From Hirundichthys speculiger (taxonomy: Eukaryota > Chordata > Actinopteri > Beloniformes > Exocoetidae): a stretch of DNA of 64,000 nt. The stretch covers positions 1,572,001-1,636,000 of the forward strand of contig JAGFBZ010000342.1 of NCBI GenBank assembly GCA_018398805.1, given 5' to 3'. The number at the start of each line of letters is the position of its first letter. The stretch's first letter is position 1. The position numbers were made by a program, and so were the translations under genes. A model generated the notes under the pieces. The model did no database searches, was not told the origin of the DNA, and saw only the letters and a list, made by a program, of their open reading frames with translations. This document shows positions 23,487-34,251 of this stretch, one piece after another.

Positions 23487-23989
23487 TGACTGTGCAGACT
23501 GAGGTGTGTCTCCTCACTGCACCAGAGTGTGAAGACTCACATGAAGCTTCCCAAATAAGGCACAACAACACAAGATGCCAAAAACAAGAAGTTGCCATGA
23601 CAGATTGTGTAGAGGCGGCTGGGACAAGTGAGCATCGACTTGGATCACAAAGTCGACTACGGAGGATTTCACCCCCTTTTTTTAATCAGCTAACATGAGG
23701 CTGCAACAACAGCGACAGCCATCACATACAAACTTGTTTAAATTATTCAAATTAGCTAATTAGTTCTGTTATCGTTTGGAGGAGCAATGACAGAGATCAG
23801 TGTGAGATATTTTTTTTTTTAATCGTTTGGCGACACTGGACTTGATGTGATCCTGATGGAGATACTGTGAGTTTATCAAACGTCTAAAAGGCCATAAATG
23901 TGTAACTATAAAAGCGTTCTTTCTTTCTTTTTTAAAAATATATAGTTAATCTGTAAACACTTGTGGAATAGCGAGCGATCTGAGGGACA

Positions 23990-24240
23990 GGAGGAGAGGG
24001 GGGGGAGATGAGGAGAGACTAGGGGAGACGTTCAGGGGAGAAGAGGAGAGACGGGGGGAGACAGAGGAGAGACAGGGGGAGACGGGGGAGACAGAGGAGA
24101 GACGGGGGAGACAGAGGAGAGACAGGGGGAGACGGGGGAGACAGAGGAGAGACGGGGGAGGGGGAGACAGGGGAGGAGACAGAGGAGAGACGGGGGAGAC
24201 AGAGGAGAGAGGGGGGAGACAGAGGAGAGACGGGGGGAGA
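23990..24240. repeat. GA-rich tandem array (GGGGGAGACAGAGGAGAGAC)
   Basis: The array consists of irregular repeats of GGGGGAGACAGAGGAGAGAC with units of about 17-30 bp. The minus strand is open for over 100 codons with a Pro/Ser-rich pattern, but only because of the repeat; there is no sign of a gene. Confidence 0.9.
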
Positions 24241-24304
24241 AAGGAGTGCTGCTTGAATCAGAATAGAGGAAAGGTGTCACAGGGGCGGGAATACCATCAT
24301 CATC

Positions 24305-24376
24305 AGGATCACAGGCGGGAATCGAACCTGCGACGGCTGCAGGACTACAGCCTCTGTGCGTGGACCACCTGCTCAA
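24305..24376 (-). repeat. tRNA-like SINE head (decayed)
   Basis: On the minus strand the sequence runs GGGTTGAGCAGGTGGTCCAC and ends with GCAGGTTCGATTCCCGCCTG. The latter is a good pol III B box (GGTTCGATTCC), and an A-box-like TGGTCCACGCA lies upstream. It does not fold as a canonical tRNA and resembles tRNA-derived SINE heads common in fish. The right limit of the SINE body is not visible because the GA array adjoins. Confidence 0.55.
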
Positions 24377-26077
24377 CCCAGTGAAAAATGAAAGGAAACA
24401 TTTTTAACATCGCTAGGAAGTGTTAATTCCAATAAACCCGATAATTGATGCATCTCCCAGACCTAAATCAATATATTATATGTAGCTGATACATATCGAA
24501 GCCTGTTTTCGTGACCTCATCCAACAGGGACGTGAACTACAAACAGGAGAATCCGCTGCTAGAGAATTGAAACCAACAAAAATGCATCTGTGCAGTTTCG
24601 GGAAGAAGGAAAGAAAGAAAGAGAGAAAGAAAATTAGATAGAAGCAGGAACGACGCAAGGTTAAAGAGAGAGACCAGAAGACAGATGAATCACAGCGTTT
24701 CATCATTAGAGCTGCTGCTTGTAAAAACAACAAGAGTGCATTTGGCCAGTTGGCAATGACAAAATGTCTGCACAGTCAGAGGCCTCAGAGGCCCGTCAGC
24801 GCACATTTATAGTCCGGCTCACGCGGACCGACTCGCTGTTTAAGGACACAGAAGTCACGTGACTGAGTTCGCTGCATTTGGCAGACCCCCACCGTGGAGA
24901 TCATTACTCAGATTGATATTGAACGCTGCACGCGTGATCGAAAGAAAACCTCAACTGTTCGATGCCCGCCGCGTTCACATAGCAGCTCAACGATGTAGCA
25001 TGGGACCGACTCCGCGGTAAAACGCCACGTTGAGCAGAGCGAGCGTCCGGCGATGAAGCGCTGCTATAAAAGGTTCCCCCGGCTGGGCAGATATTGCATT
25101 TCTTCATATTAATATAGATGTGCTGCTCTCGTCACAGGCTCGCCTGCATGTCGGCTTCATTTTCTGAGGCTGTCGCTGAATCAATACTAAGCGTGTTTGA
25201 GCGCATCCCCGAGGAAGGATGTGATTTGTACTCTGTGAATCTGCGTGTGTTGCATTCGGACACGCCTGCGCTGTCCTTGCGTTTCTCTCGAGCGTCCCTG
25301 CATTGTTGTCACTGGTGTCCTGAAAATTCAGAATTATTAACCCCCGAGGACACGTCTGAGTGTTAGCATGTGCATCCACTGGTTCAGTTCAGATCTGCCG
25401 AGGAAGTTTCTTTAACTTACATGCAAAGCTCTTAAAAACCTAAATCCTTCTCACTTTAAAGAGTTTATAGGTCCACATCATCCCAGCAGAGGACTTCTCT
25501 CAAGACTGCAGCCTTACTTGTGGTTCCTGGACTCTCAAAAATCAGAACGTGAGGCCGAGCATTCAGTTATCAGCTCCCAGTTTGTGTTCAGATTAGATGA
25601 AGTTTAAAACCTTCCTTTCAGTTAAAGCCGGTAGTTCGGGCTGACTCAGGTACCCTGAACCATCCTGCTGTTGGGCTTTCTCCTCACTAGAGCGGAACGA
25701 TTTTATTGATTCTGCGATATATATCGATATTTTATCGAGTATCGATTTTTCATCCGCGGGTATCGATATTCTAAGCTCCTTTCAAAAACCCCGTGTCCCA
25801 CCTTTAAAAGCTTGCAAGCAACAATTTGCACTGTTTAAATAAATGAAACTATTTTTCCTCAACACATCTTTTATTCATCTTGTCCAGCATTTGCAAGCTG
25901 CCTGTCAGCCATATAATGTGTAATTGATGCTTTCAGTTCAGTTAATTCAAACAAATCATTGGAACACTCACAAGATGTCACCAAAATCACTTTGTCCCTT
26001 TAAAATCTTTCAGAAAACGATGTAAAAAATGTATTGTAGGATAAATATCGATATATATCGTATTGTGAGCTGAATAT

Positions 26078-26235
26078 TCAAGATTCAAGTCTCTTTATTG
26101 TCATTATGCAGGCATAACGAAATTTTGCACGACTCCCGGCAGGCACACACATAAATACACACATAAATAAATCACTCAAATAAATAGTAGAAGAAAAAAA
26201 AAAAATATATATATATATAAGATAAAAAACAACAT
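26078..26235 (+). mobile_element. Retroposon 3'-tail-like insertion
   Basis: The segment begins CAAGATTCAAGTCTCTTTATTGTCATTATGC and runs into CACACATAAATA repeats, A-rich and AT-rich tails. I recognise the TCTCTTTATTGTCATT motif from dispersed retroposon ends in fish, but cannot name the family. It interrupts the hAT copy 25688-27026. Confidence 0.45.
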
Positions 26236-26304
26236 ATCGTGTATCGTATCATATCATATCGTATCATATCATATCCTATGGTATCGTATCGTGAGATTAG
26301 TGTA

Positions 26305-26923
26305 CAGTGATCCCTTGCCAATTTGCGCAAGTTCTGCGGTTTTAGTTATTCGCTGATTTTTCAGAAATATATAATATAATAAAAAAAATCAAAAAAATCG
26401 CGGAAACATCACAGGATGTTGTGTGCGTTCTCTCACTGCGAAGAAATGTTGTGAGCCAGACTGGGCCCTTTAAGAAGGTAGCCTTATGGGTAATGGTGTG
26501 GCCTTATGGGTAATGTAGTGTGTGTGTCGTGGGACGGCAGAATGAAAACGAGGTTAGATGAAAAGTGTAGTGAGCATCAACAGCAGCCCAGCGTGTATAG
26601 ATTTACATTCTCTGTTAACCGACAGGAGCCCAACAATACAACCTGTGTGATGTTACAAGTTCCTGCAGTGCCAGAATAAAGTGCTCGTTCCATGCAGAGA
26701 AAACCAGACTGTTTCTTTTGTTGTTGTTAGCGTGTTAGCCGCTAATTACGAGCCAAAAATAGCACAATACCAGCGGTTTCTTTTCTACGGTTTTTAAACA
26801 TATTTTAAACACATTATTTAGGCTCAGGGGGCTCTGACTCCCGTTCGTGGTGGTGATGGTGGTGGTGGTGGTGGGGGGGGGGGGGGGGTGTCCCCATTAA
26901 CCGCGAAAAATAAGGGATCACTG
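26305..26923 (+). mobile_element. Mariner/pogo-like non-autonomous element (CAGTGATCCC ends), copy 1
   Basis: It lies between TA dinucleotides (26303-26304 and 26924-26925). The left end is CAGTGATCCCTTGCCAATTT and the right end in reverse complement is CAGTGATCCCTTATTTTTCG. The interior has tandem GGCCTTATGGGTAATG blocks and, near the right end, a GGTGGT/poly-G tract. A truncated reverse copy lies at 56306-56573. Confidence 0.85.
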
Positions 26924-28865
26924 TAAATGTATTGTAAGATGAATATCGATATATATCGTATCATGAGCCGAATATCGTGTATCGTATTGTATCGTATCGC
27001 GAGATTAGTGTATTGCTACAGCCCTACTCCTCCCTCTGTTCTCGTTACTCTTCCTGCATGTTCATGCCATTGTTCTTGCAGTTATTGCGGTTCTCTTCTG
27101 GGTCTCACGGGCAAACATCCCTGCAGGAACCTCCATGTGTTTGTCGCTCTTTCTTCCCAGTCATCTCAGACCTCCAGCTGGTCGAGGCAGATGGTCGTCC
27201 TCCTCGAGTCTGGAGGTCTGCTGGAGGTTTTTTGCACTGTAAATCGTCCCCCCCCCCCACTGTCACCTATTCATAAGAGTTTTTCTCTTTCTTGTTTGTT
27301 ATGAATTGGCATGATCTGAACTCAGATGTGGGCTCAGTTGGACTTCCTGTCCTGCTGGAACTGTAATTCTGCATGAACGCGGCTGCAGGTGACACAAGTC
27401 TGAAGTAATTATTTCACTTCAAATCTAGATTGATTTTTCTTTCCTTTTTAGCCTAATGAATTATGCAGACAGGTCCAGGAGAGTCATTTATCCCCGTGGA
27501 GTAATGAACCCTGCCTTGATTAACTTTTTAGATTAGCCTAATGAGCGAGGAAAAATATAATAATACAAATAAAGAAATCAGTATTAGGCTCTTGATTGAA
27601 AAAATGATGGTTCAGAAGTAAGAAGTTTACATTCTGATTATGGCAACTGAAAGAAAAGTCAGAGCAATCTGTCATTTTCATTCTGGGGACCATGAATCTC
27701 TGCAGCTACATAAATAAATAAAGTCCAGCCAACAGTGTGGAACAGTGGTGCACCGGCCAATGAATACCGCACACTCGGTCGGCGCTGAATGAGTGACTGA
27801 CTAACACGCTGAAAGATGTATGAAAAAAAAAACAAAAAAACATCATGAATGTGAATATAGTATAAACACACAAGAGGAGATTTTCACATAAATATGAAGG
27901 AACTTTGCTGGAAGTGCCAGGAAAGCTTGGCGTAGTCAGCGAAGGACGTGACTGAGGGGAACAACTGGTGGGCTGGGGGTAAAGGGGGGTCCTGGGTGCA
28001 GTTGGCATTTGTGTTATAAATAGATCAGGATAACTGCAGATGGCGCTGGGAGGCGGGGCTCCGCATCACGTACATACTGTAAATACTAGGCATAGTGATG
28101 AAAGGGGACGAAAGACAAGAAAGTGGGGGGGTGGGGGGGTTGGCGGCCGATCTGTGCAGTTAAGCCCAAAATGATTCGCACCAACGCCAAACTTTGGTTG
28201 ATAAATTTTTCTCAGTAACGCATGCTGAAGCCTTAATTTGTCATTGCTGCAATTAAATTGTTTAAGTAACAGCTGAAAGGCTTTCAGTGAGTCTCCATTA
28301 GGATCTTGCACCACTTTGGTGGTGGAAAGCTTCTTGCCATCATTCCAGCTCCACTGACAGGTCCTGGAGAGGATTCAGACCTGGATGACTCCTGGCTGGC
28401 CCCTCGCAGCCTAAAATGTGCACTCAAACTTTGATTCTAGTTTTGGCTGTCCGATCATTGTCAACTTGCAACCCAAAGCCAAGCTTCTCTCCTCTGTCCT
28501 CCAGATTCCTCATTTAGTCATCACTTGTCACAATGCGGATTACAAATTTGTCTAGCCTTTTGGCTAAAAATAAGTCTATGTTTGAAGTTATTCAGGTCTT
28601 GGGAACTCCAGTGCTCAAACAGAAGCCAACTGAACTTCTTTTTCGTTCTTGATGATATTTTAGCTCAAAGTAGGTTATTTACTTCTGATGGATAACTGCT
28701 GAGTTCCAGGCATTTAAGGAAAAAAAACACATGAAGAATGTCCGTCTAAATGACTTTTGTGTGACTCTTCTGCTGGTTTCCATGAGGTAAGACATGGGAG
28801 TCTGGAACTGTAACATGGCTGACAATCTTCCATGTTCTTCTCAGGCCTCGAATCTCCATTACAGT

Positions 28866-31530
28866 GACAGACTTAGTAGGATTCACTGAATTAGTGACAG
28901 ACCTGGTAGGATCCAGTGATTTAGTAACGGACCTGGAAGGATCCACTGATTTAGTGACGGACCTAGTTGGACCCAGTGATTTAGTAACGGACCTGGAAGG
29001 ATCCACTGATTTAGTGACGGACCTGGTAGGATCCACTGATTTAGTGATGGACCTGATAGGATCCACTGATTTAGTGATGGACCTGGTAAGATCCAGTGAT
29101 TTAGTAAGGGACCTGGTAGGATCCACTGATTTAGTGACAGACCTGGTAAGATCCAGTGATTTAGTAAGGGACCTGGTAGGATCCACTGATTTAGTGACAG
29201 ACCTGGTAAGATCCAGTGATTTAGTAAGGGACCTGGTAGGATCCACTGATTTAGTGATGGACCTGGTAGGATCCACTGGTACCACATATTTAGTGATGAA
29301 CCTGGTAGGATCCACTGATTTAGTGACGGACCTGGTAGGACCGACTGATTGAGTGACAGACTTGGTAGGATTCACTGAATTAGTGACGGACCTGGTAGGA
29401 TCCAGTGATTTAGTAACGGAAGGATCCATTGAGACGGACCTAGTTGGACCCAGTGATTTAGTGACGGACCTGGAAGGATGATTTCGTGACGGACCTCCAC
29501 TGATTTCGTGATGGACCTGGTAGGATCCACTTAGTGATTTAGTGATGGACCTGGATCCACTGATTGGTAGTGATTTAGTGACCTGGTATCCACTGATTTA
29601 GTGAGGACCTGGTAGGATCCACTGATTTAGTGACGGACCTGGTAGGACCCACTGATTTAGTGACGGACCTGGTAAGATCCACTGATTTAGTGACGGATCT
29701 GGTAAGATCCACTGATTTAGTGACGGGACCTGGTAGGACCACTGATTTAGTGATGGACCTGGTAGGATCCACTGGTAGGATTAGTGAGTGACGGACCTGG
29801 TAGGACCCACTGATTTAGTGACGGACCTGGTAGGACCCACTGATTTAGTGATGGACCTGGTAGGATCCACTGATTTAGTGACGGACCTGGTAGGACCCAC
29901 ATATTAGTGATGAACCTGGTAGGATCCACTGATTTAGTGACGGACCTGGTAGGACCCACTGATTGAGTGACGGACCTGGTAGGACCGACTGATTGAGTGA
30001 CAGACTTGGTAGGATTCACTGAATTAGTGACGGACCTGATAGGATCCAGTGATTAAGTAACGGACCTGGAAGGATCCACTGATTTAGTGACGGACCTAGT
30101 TGGACCCAATGATTTAGTGACGGACCTGGAAGGATCCACTGATTTCGTGACGGACCTGGTAGGATCCACTTATTTAGTGATGGACCTGATAGGATCCACT
30201 GATTTAGTGATGGACCTGGTAGGATCCACTGATTTAGTGATGGACCTGGTAAGATCCACTGATTTAGTGCTGGACCTGGTAGGATCCACTGATTTAGTGA
30301 CGGACCTGGTTGGACCCAGTGATTTAGTAAGGGACCTGGTAGGATCCACTGATTTAGTGATGGACCTGGTAAGATCCACTGATCTAGTGACGGACCTGGT
30401 AGGATCCACTGATTTAGTGATGGACCTGGTAGGACCCACTGATTTAGTGACGGACCTGGTAAGACCCACTGATTTAGTGACGGATCTGGTAAGATCCACT
30501 GATTTAGTGACGGACCTGGTAGGATCCACTGATTTAGTGATGGACCTGGTAGGATCCACTGATTTAGTGACGGACCTGGTAGGACCCACTGATATTTAGT
30601 GATGAACCTGGTAGGATCCACTGATTTAGTGACGGACCTGGTAGGACCCACTGATTGAGAGACAGACCTGGTAGGACCGACTGATTGAGTGACAGACTTG
30701 GTAGGATTCACTGAATTAGTGACCGACCTGGTAGGATCCAGTGATTTAGTAACGGACCTGGAAGGATCCACTGATTTAGTGACGGACCTAGTTGGACCCA
30801 GTGATTTAGTAACGGACCTGGAAGGATCCACTGATTTAGTGACGGACCTGGTAGGATCCACTGATTTAGTGACGGACCTGGTTGGACCCAGTAATTTAGT
30901 GACGGACCTGGTAGGACCCACTGATTTAGTGACAGACCTGGTTGGACCCAGTGATTTAGTGACGGACCTGGTAGGACCCACTGATTTAGTGACGGACATG
31001 GTAGGACCCACTAATGTAGTGACGGACCTGGTAGGGTCCACTAATTTAGTGATAGACCTGGTAGGATCCACTGATGTAGTGATGGACCTAGTAGGACCCA
31101 CTGATTTACTGATGGACCTGGTAGGATCAACTGATTCAGTGACGGACCTGGTAAGATCCACTGATTTAGTGACGGACCTGGTAGGACCCACTGATTTACT
31201 GATGGACCTGGTTGGACCCACTGATTTATTGACGGACCTGGTAGGATCAACTGATTCAGTGATGGACCTGGTAGGACCCAGTGATTTAGTGACGGACCTG
31301 GTAGGACCCACTGATTTACTGATGGACCTGGTAGGACCCACTGATTTAGTGACGGACCTGGTTGGACCCAGTGATTTAGTGACGGACCTGGTTAGACCCA
31401 CTGATTTATGAGACGGACCTGGTAGGACCCACTAATGTAGTGACGGACCTGGTAGGGTCAACTAATTTAGTGATAGACCTGGTAGGACCCACTGATTTAC
31501 TGATGGACCTGGTAGGATCCATTGATTTAG
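28866..31530. repeat. Large 30-bp minisatellite (about 89 units)
   Basis: The core is GGATCCACTGATTTAGTGAC followed by GGACCTGGTA. Variant units carry GGACCCACTG, GGATCCAGTG, a TTGG change or ATG for ACG. Because 30 is a multiple of three, several frames stay open: a 10-residue repeat TRSVTKSVDP on the minus strand (461 codons at 30016-31401) and DLVTDLVGST on the plus strand (240 codons at 30689-31411). Irregular units at about 29410-29600 and 29700-29800 break frames. There is no start context, splice pattern or protein homology to support a gene. A higher-order pattern is visible: a GACTTGGTAGGATTCACTGA unit marks block starts near 28868, 29361, 30009 and 30690. Confidence 0.96.
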
Positions 31531-31531
31531 C

Positions 31532-31655
31532 AAAATAACACTCTGTACCATGTGGTGGCAGTAGTGCACCATTCTCTCTGTTTTCCACCTGCCAATAAAT
31601 AAAAGAAGAAGACAGCAAAGAAGACAACGACGAAGAAGAAGAAGAAAGAAAAAAA
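31532..31655 (+). repeat. Retroposon-like tail and GAA microsatellite
   Basis: Directly after the minisatellite comes CTCTGTACCATGTGGTGGCA ... CCACCTGCCAATAAATAAAA followed by AAGAAGAAG repeats. The CCTGCCAATAAA-(AAG)n layout resembles short retroposon tails frequent in fish genomes. The family is not assigned. Confidence 0.5.
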
Positions 31656-32571
31656 GCACACTGTAATGATAAGTTTAGAAGTTACATTTCATCAGAAGGG
31701 GATGGTAGTTATTCTCTTAGCCTGGATGATGCTTTTCAGAATGAAGTTTCATTTTGGAGGCAGTTTGCTGAATAAGAAGTTGTCTTTGTTCAAGGAGTGC
31801 GCTTGTCTCGTGACTGAGCTGACTTCAAGTTACAGCAGATACATCATGGAGCGACTGACACAACTCTCTTTTTTCACCGAAATTACCGGGGCTACCACAA
31901 ATTCAAATACATTATGAAAAAAAACCTTTTAAATCAAAATCCGCAAGTATGCGGGACCACGAACGGGGAACCGCAAACGGACAACGGTATACTGTATATG
32001 AATTCTGACTCTCGACTCTGTTGTTATGAAATGAATTAACTAAACTAGGGTGAATTGAAATATAATTGGACTGAATTGGACTGTCCTTAATTTAACTATA
32101 CCAATTCATTTTATGTGTAAAAGGCCTTAAGATGATTTTTGTTCTGAATTGCTGCAATGCAAACAAAGTGGAATGAATTGAACCGAAACATTGCAACTAC
32201 AGAGGTCAGGACATTGTTAGCAGAAAATAATATCACCTTTGATAGTCTGGTAGAAAACGAGGTAACCTTTGGACCACATAAATAATTGAATTTCTCTAGT
32301 GTCTAAAAAAGGGTTGTTATTGAAAACTGAGGAATGATATGAACAACTCTGGAAATTGTAATGAGAACAGGACAAAACAAAAAGAAAAATATCATCATTA
32401 TTATCATTATTAACACAATGTCTCGCCATCTGTTGACACCAGTTTATATCATTTCCAGGCAGAAGAAATCACATATTTCCTCATAAATCTAAATTTGCTG
32501 TGGTTCTTCATAACTTTTCTGGATATGAATAGAAGAATGTCTATGAAACGTGTGCAGATGTTCGGACTCAC

Positions 32572-32731
32572 AGCCTTCATATATGTCAGTGGGGATGTGC
32601 ACAGCCGTGGTGTTGTACGAGACGAGTCGATTGAAGTCCGGGTCCATCTCGAAATCATCTGGAATGTATCGATTCTTCTTGTCCTCTCCGTCTTTGGCTT
32701 GTTGTTTTTTCTCCAGTTCTGTCTTATTTAT
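32572..32731 (-). CDS. cacna2d1-like: alpha2delta exon, VWA-N region (HIPTDIYEG)
   Basis: A 160-nt exon entering in phase 0 and leaving in phase 1, with acceptor ttttgatcag and donor gtgagt. It starts with a lysine-rich linker (INKTELEKKQQAKDGEDKKN), then a FEMDPDFNRLVSYN segment, then TTAVHIPTDIYEG. The last part is nearly invariant in alpha2delta-1/-2 (AVHIPTDIYEGS) and belongs to the VWA-N domain. Two N-glycosylation sequons (NKT, NTT) are visible. The linker differs clearly from the mammalian alpha2delta-1 linker (DLDPEKNDSEPGSQR), either through divergence or because this is one of several splice forms. The last codon is split: T here, CC in the next exon, giving Ser. Confidence 0.96.
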
Positions 32732-33240
32732 CTGATCAAAAGTAAGCAAGCAGAGTTTTATAGGTTTAAGCATTCATGCATGTCTGCAAACTCTTCCTCT
32801 GAATAGACCAAACAGAATATTCAGACACGTCACCGACCAGTGACGAATACTTGATTAAATGTTCATCACTGAGAAAAACTGTAAAAGTGCAAAAGATAGT
32901 TCCCCCTTTTTTTTAATCCCGTTTGTCTCTCTGCGTGTAAAGAGACTTTAAAGTCATCTGATCATAGTGGGTATTAATACAACTTCAGACTAATCACAAT
33001 ATACGTCTTTTTAATTGGAAAAAAAGGAAGCTGAGATGAAAAGCACCCCTTTATTGCTGCCGTAGGATTTAAGAGGATATGCTGCATTTAGGTTACACTA
33101 TTCATCAGGCATAGAGGAATTGATCATCTGCATTGTGCTGCATTCAAGGGTGTCAACACAATGTCAAGAGGAAAAGACATAAGCAATGGAGTTAGAGAAG
33201 AAATTGCAGCAGTGCGTCCAGGTTCAAAGTGCATCCAGAC

Positions 33241-33512
33241 TAGAGCTGAGCGATTTTATCGATTCTGCGATATATATCGATATTTTTTCCCCAGAGAGTA
33301 TTGATTTTTCAGCCACGGGTATCGATATTCTAAACTTCTTCCAAAAACAAAGTCATTGGAACACTCACAAGATGTCACCAAAATCACTTTGTCCCTTTAA
33401 AATCTTTCAGAAAATGATGTAAATGTATTGTAAGATGAATATCGATATATATCGTATTGTGAGCCGAATATCGTGCATCGTATCGTGAGCTTAGTGTATC
33501 GCTATAGGCCTA
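33241..33512 (+). mobile_element. hAT MITE, CGATATATATCGATAT family, copy 3 (short)
   Basis: It is bounded by the perfect 8-bp duplication ATCCAGAC (33233-33240 and 33513-33520). The left end TAGAGCTGAGCGATTTTATC is identical to copy 1; the right end reads GTATCGCTATAGGCCTA. It lacks the middle of copy 1 (the AAGCTTGCAAGCAACAATTT block), so it is an internally deleted derivative of 272 bp. Confidence 0.93.
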
Positions 33513-33782
33513 ATCCAGACGTCCACGATCCATGCTAGCTTCTTCCTATTCAGGGGTCAAAAGGGGTTTACTAACTTCTGCACCTTTGCTAAGTCTTATT
33601 TTTGGTTCTGTTCTGATTCAGATCAGTTTGTTTCCAGTTCAGTGTTCTCTTATGAATATTTAAAAAGTTAAAAAAAAAAAACAATTTCAAAATATTTCAT
33701 TGTTATCATTCCCTTCAGGTGCAGTATATATAAATGACAATTTATCTACCAGCCTCTGCAGAAATATATGAACATTTATTAA

Positions 33783-33970
33783 AGTCACTCTATGTAGAAA
33801 TACGACACCAGATCAAACGTGGGCAGCGTGTCATGAGAAAATCCATGCGTCGGCGCCTCTAGCTGGAGAACGTGGTATTGCAAGACACGCCGGATGCGTC
33901 TCCACGGATCAGCGCAGCAGATCTACATGCCCCCCTGTGGTCAGAAGTGGTACTGCTACATAGAGTGGCT
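33783..33970. mobile_element. TTAA-flanked mini-element (piggyBac-like target)
   Basis: The inverted ends AGTCACTCTATGTAG and CTACATAGAGTGGCT lie directly inside TTAA tetranucleotides (33779-33782 and 33971-33974). A TTAA target duplication is typical of piggyBac-type elements. At 188 bp it has no coding sequence. A possible right end of a relative (ACATAGTGTGCCTTTAA) is visible near 45058-45074. Confidence 0.7.
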
Positions 33971-34215
33971 TTAAAAAGTGTCAGATGGGTATTTAGTGTT
34001 TGGAACGTAACGGTCCATAAAACCACGGAGAGCGTTTCTGGAAGCCAAGAAATCCTGGAACATCGAGCCTTAAGAACAATCAATTAGGAACATGTGGACA
34101 GCTTTTTACAGGCTGTCAGTTAAACCCAATATAAGGCCGGATCAATCCCGCGCAGCTGCGTGAATGTTGCATGTGAGGATTTATTGGCGGATCGAGTTGA
34201 TCGGGTTGTACTTAC

Positions 34216-34251
34216 TCCGTCTTTGGCGTTGTAGTAAAGGATTTTATTAGC
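34216..34251 (-). CDS. cacna2d1-like: alpha2delta micro-exon (YYNAKD motif)
   Basis: A 36-nt exon of 12 codons, ANKILYYNAKDG, between a tctctgcag acceptor and a perfect gtaagt donor, phase 0 at both ends. YYNAKD is a signature shared with alpha2delta-1 (NEVVYYNAKDD) and, as YYDAK, with alpha2delta-2. An exon this short is below most ORF thresholds and is recognised only by motif, splice sites and phase with its neighbours. It adjoins the N-terminal helical segment and begins the acidic/lysine-rich linker leading to VWA-N. Confidence 0.93.

Larger units (their letters stand above)
25688..27026 (+). mobile_element. hAT MITE (CGATATATATCGATAT family, copy 2) with two nested insertions
   Basis: The ends TAGAGCGGAACGATTTTATT and, in reverse complement, TAGGGCTGTAGCAATACACT match copy 1. 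They are flanked by CTCCTCAC (25680-25687) and CTCCTCCC (27027-27034), an 8-bp duplication with one change. The 445-bp family body is expanded by a 3'-tail-like insertion near 26078-26235 and a TA-flanked element (26305-26923). The right-end sequence (TATCGATATATATCGTAT to GAGATTAGTGTA) occurs twice, once on each side of the second insertion. Confidence 0.85.
8581..32571 (-). other. 24-kb intron rich in mobile elements and minisatellites
   Basis: This is the largest intron fully in view. Besides the features listed individually, the stretches 8581-9100, 12500-14280, 14700-16840, 18160-19590, 20760-22900, 23490-24000, 24380-25680, 27035-28860 and 31660-32570 contain nothing I recognise beyond short homopolymers. 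The stretch 19000-21240 is noticeably richer in CpG and carries overlapping open frames on both strands (for example 20629-21177 minus) that run through repeat ends and resemble no known protein. Confidence 0.6.
32732..34215 (-). other. Intron with one hAT MITE and one TTAA-flanked mini-element
   Basis: It contains 33241-33512 (hAT) and 33783-33970 (TTAA element). The segments 32732-33230 and 33521-33778 hold nothing recognised beyond homopolymer tracts. Confidence 0.6.

Noticed and set aside
24305..24376. A functional tRNA gene
   Set aside because: Only a B box and an A-box-like stretch are present; the cloverleaf arms do not pair, so a SINE head is more likely.
28746..31401. Long open frames (up to 461 codons) as a repetitive protein gene
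   Set aside because: The frames exist on both strands and in several phases because the tandem unit is 30 bp; irregular units break them, and there is no splice or start support.
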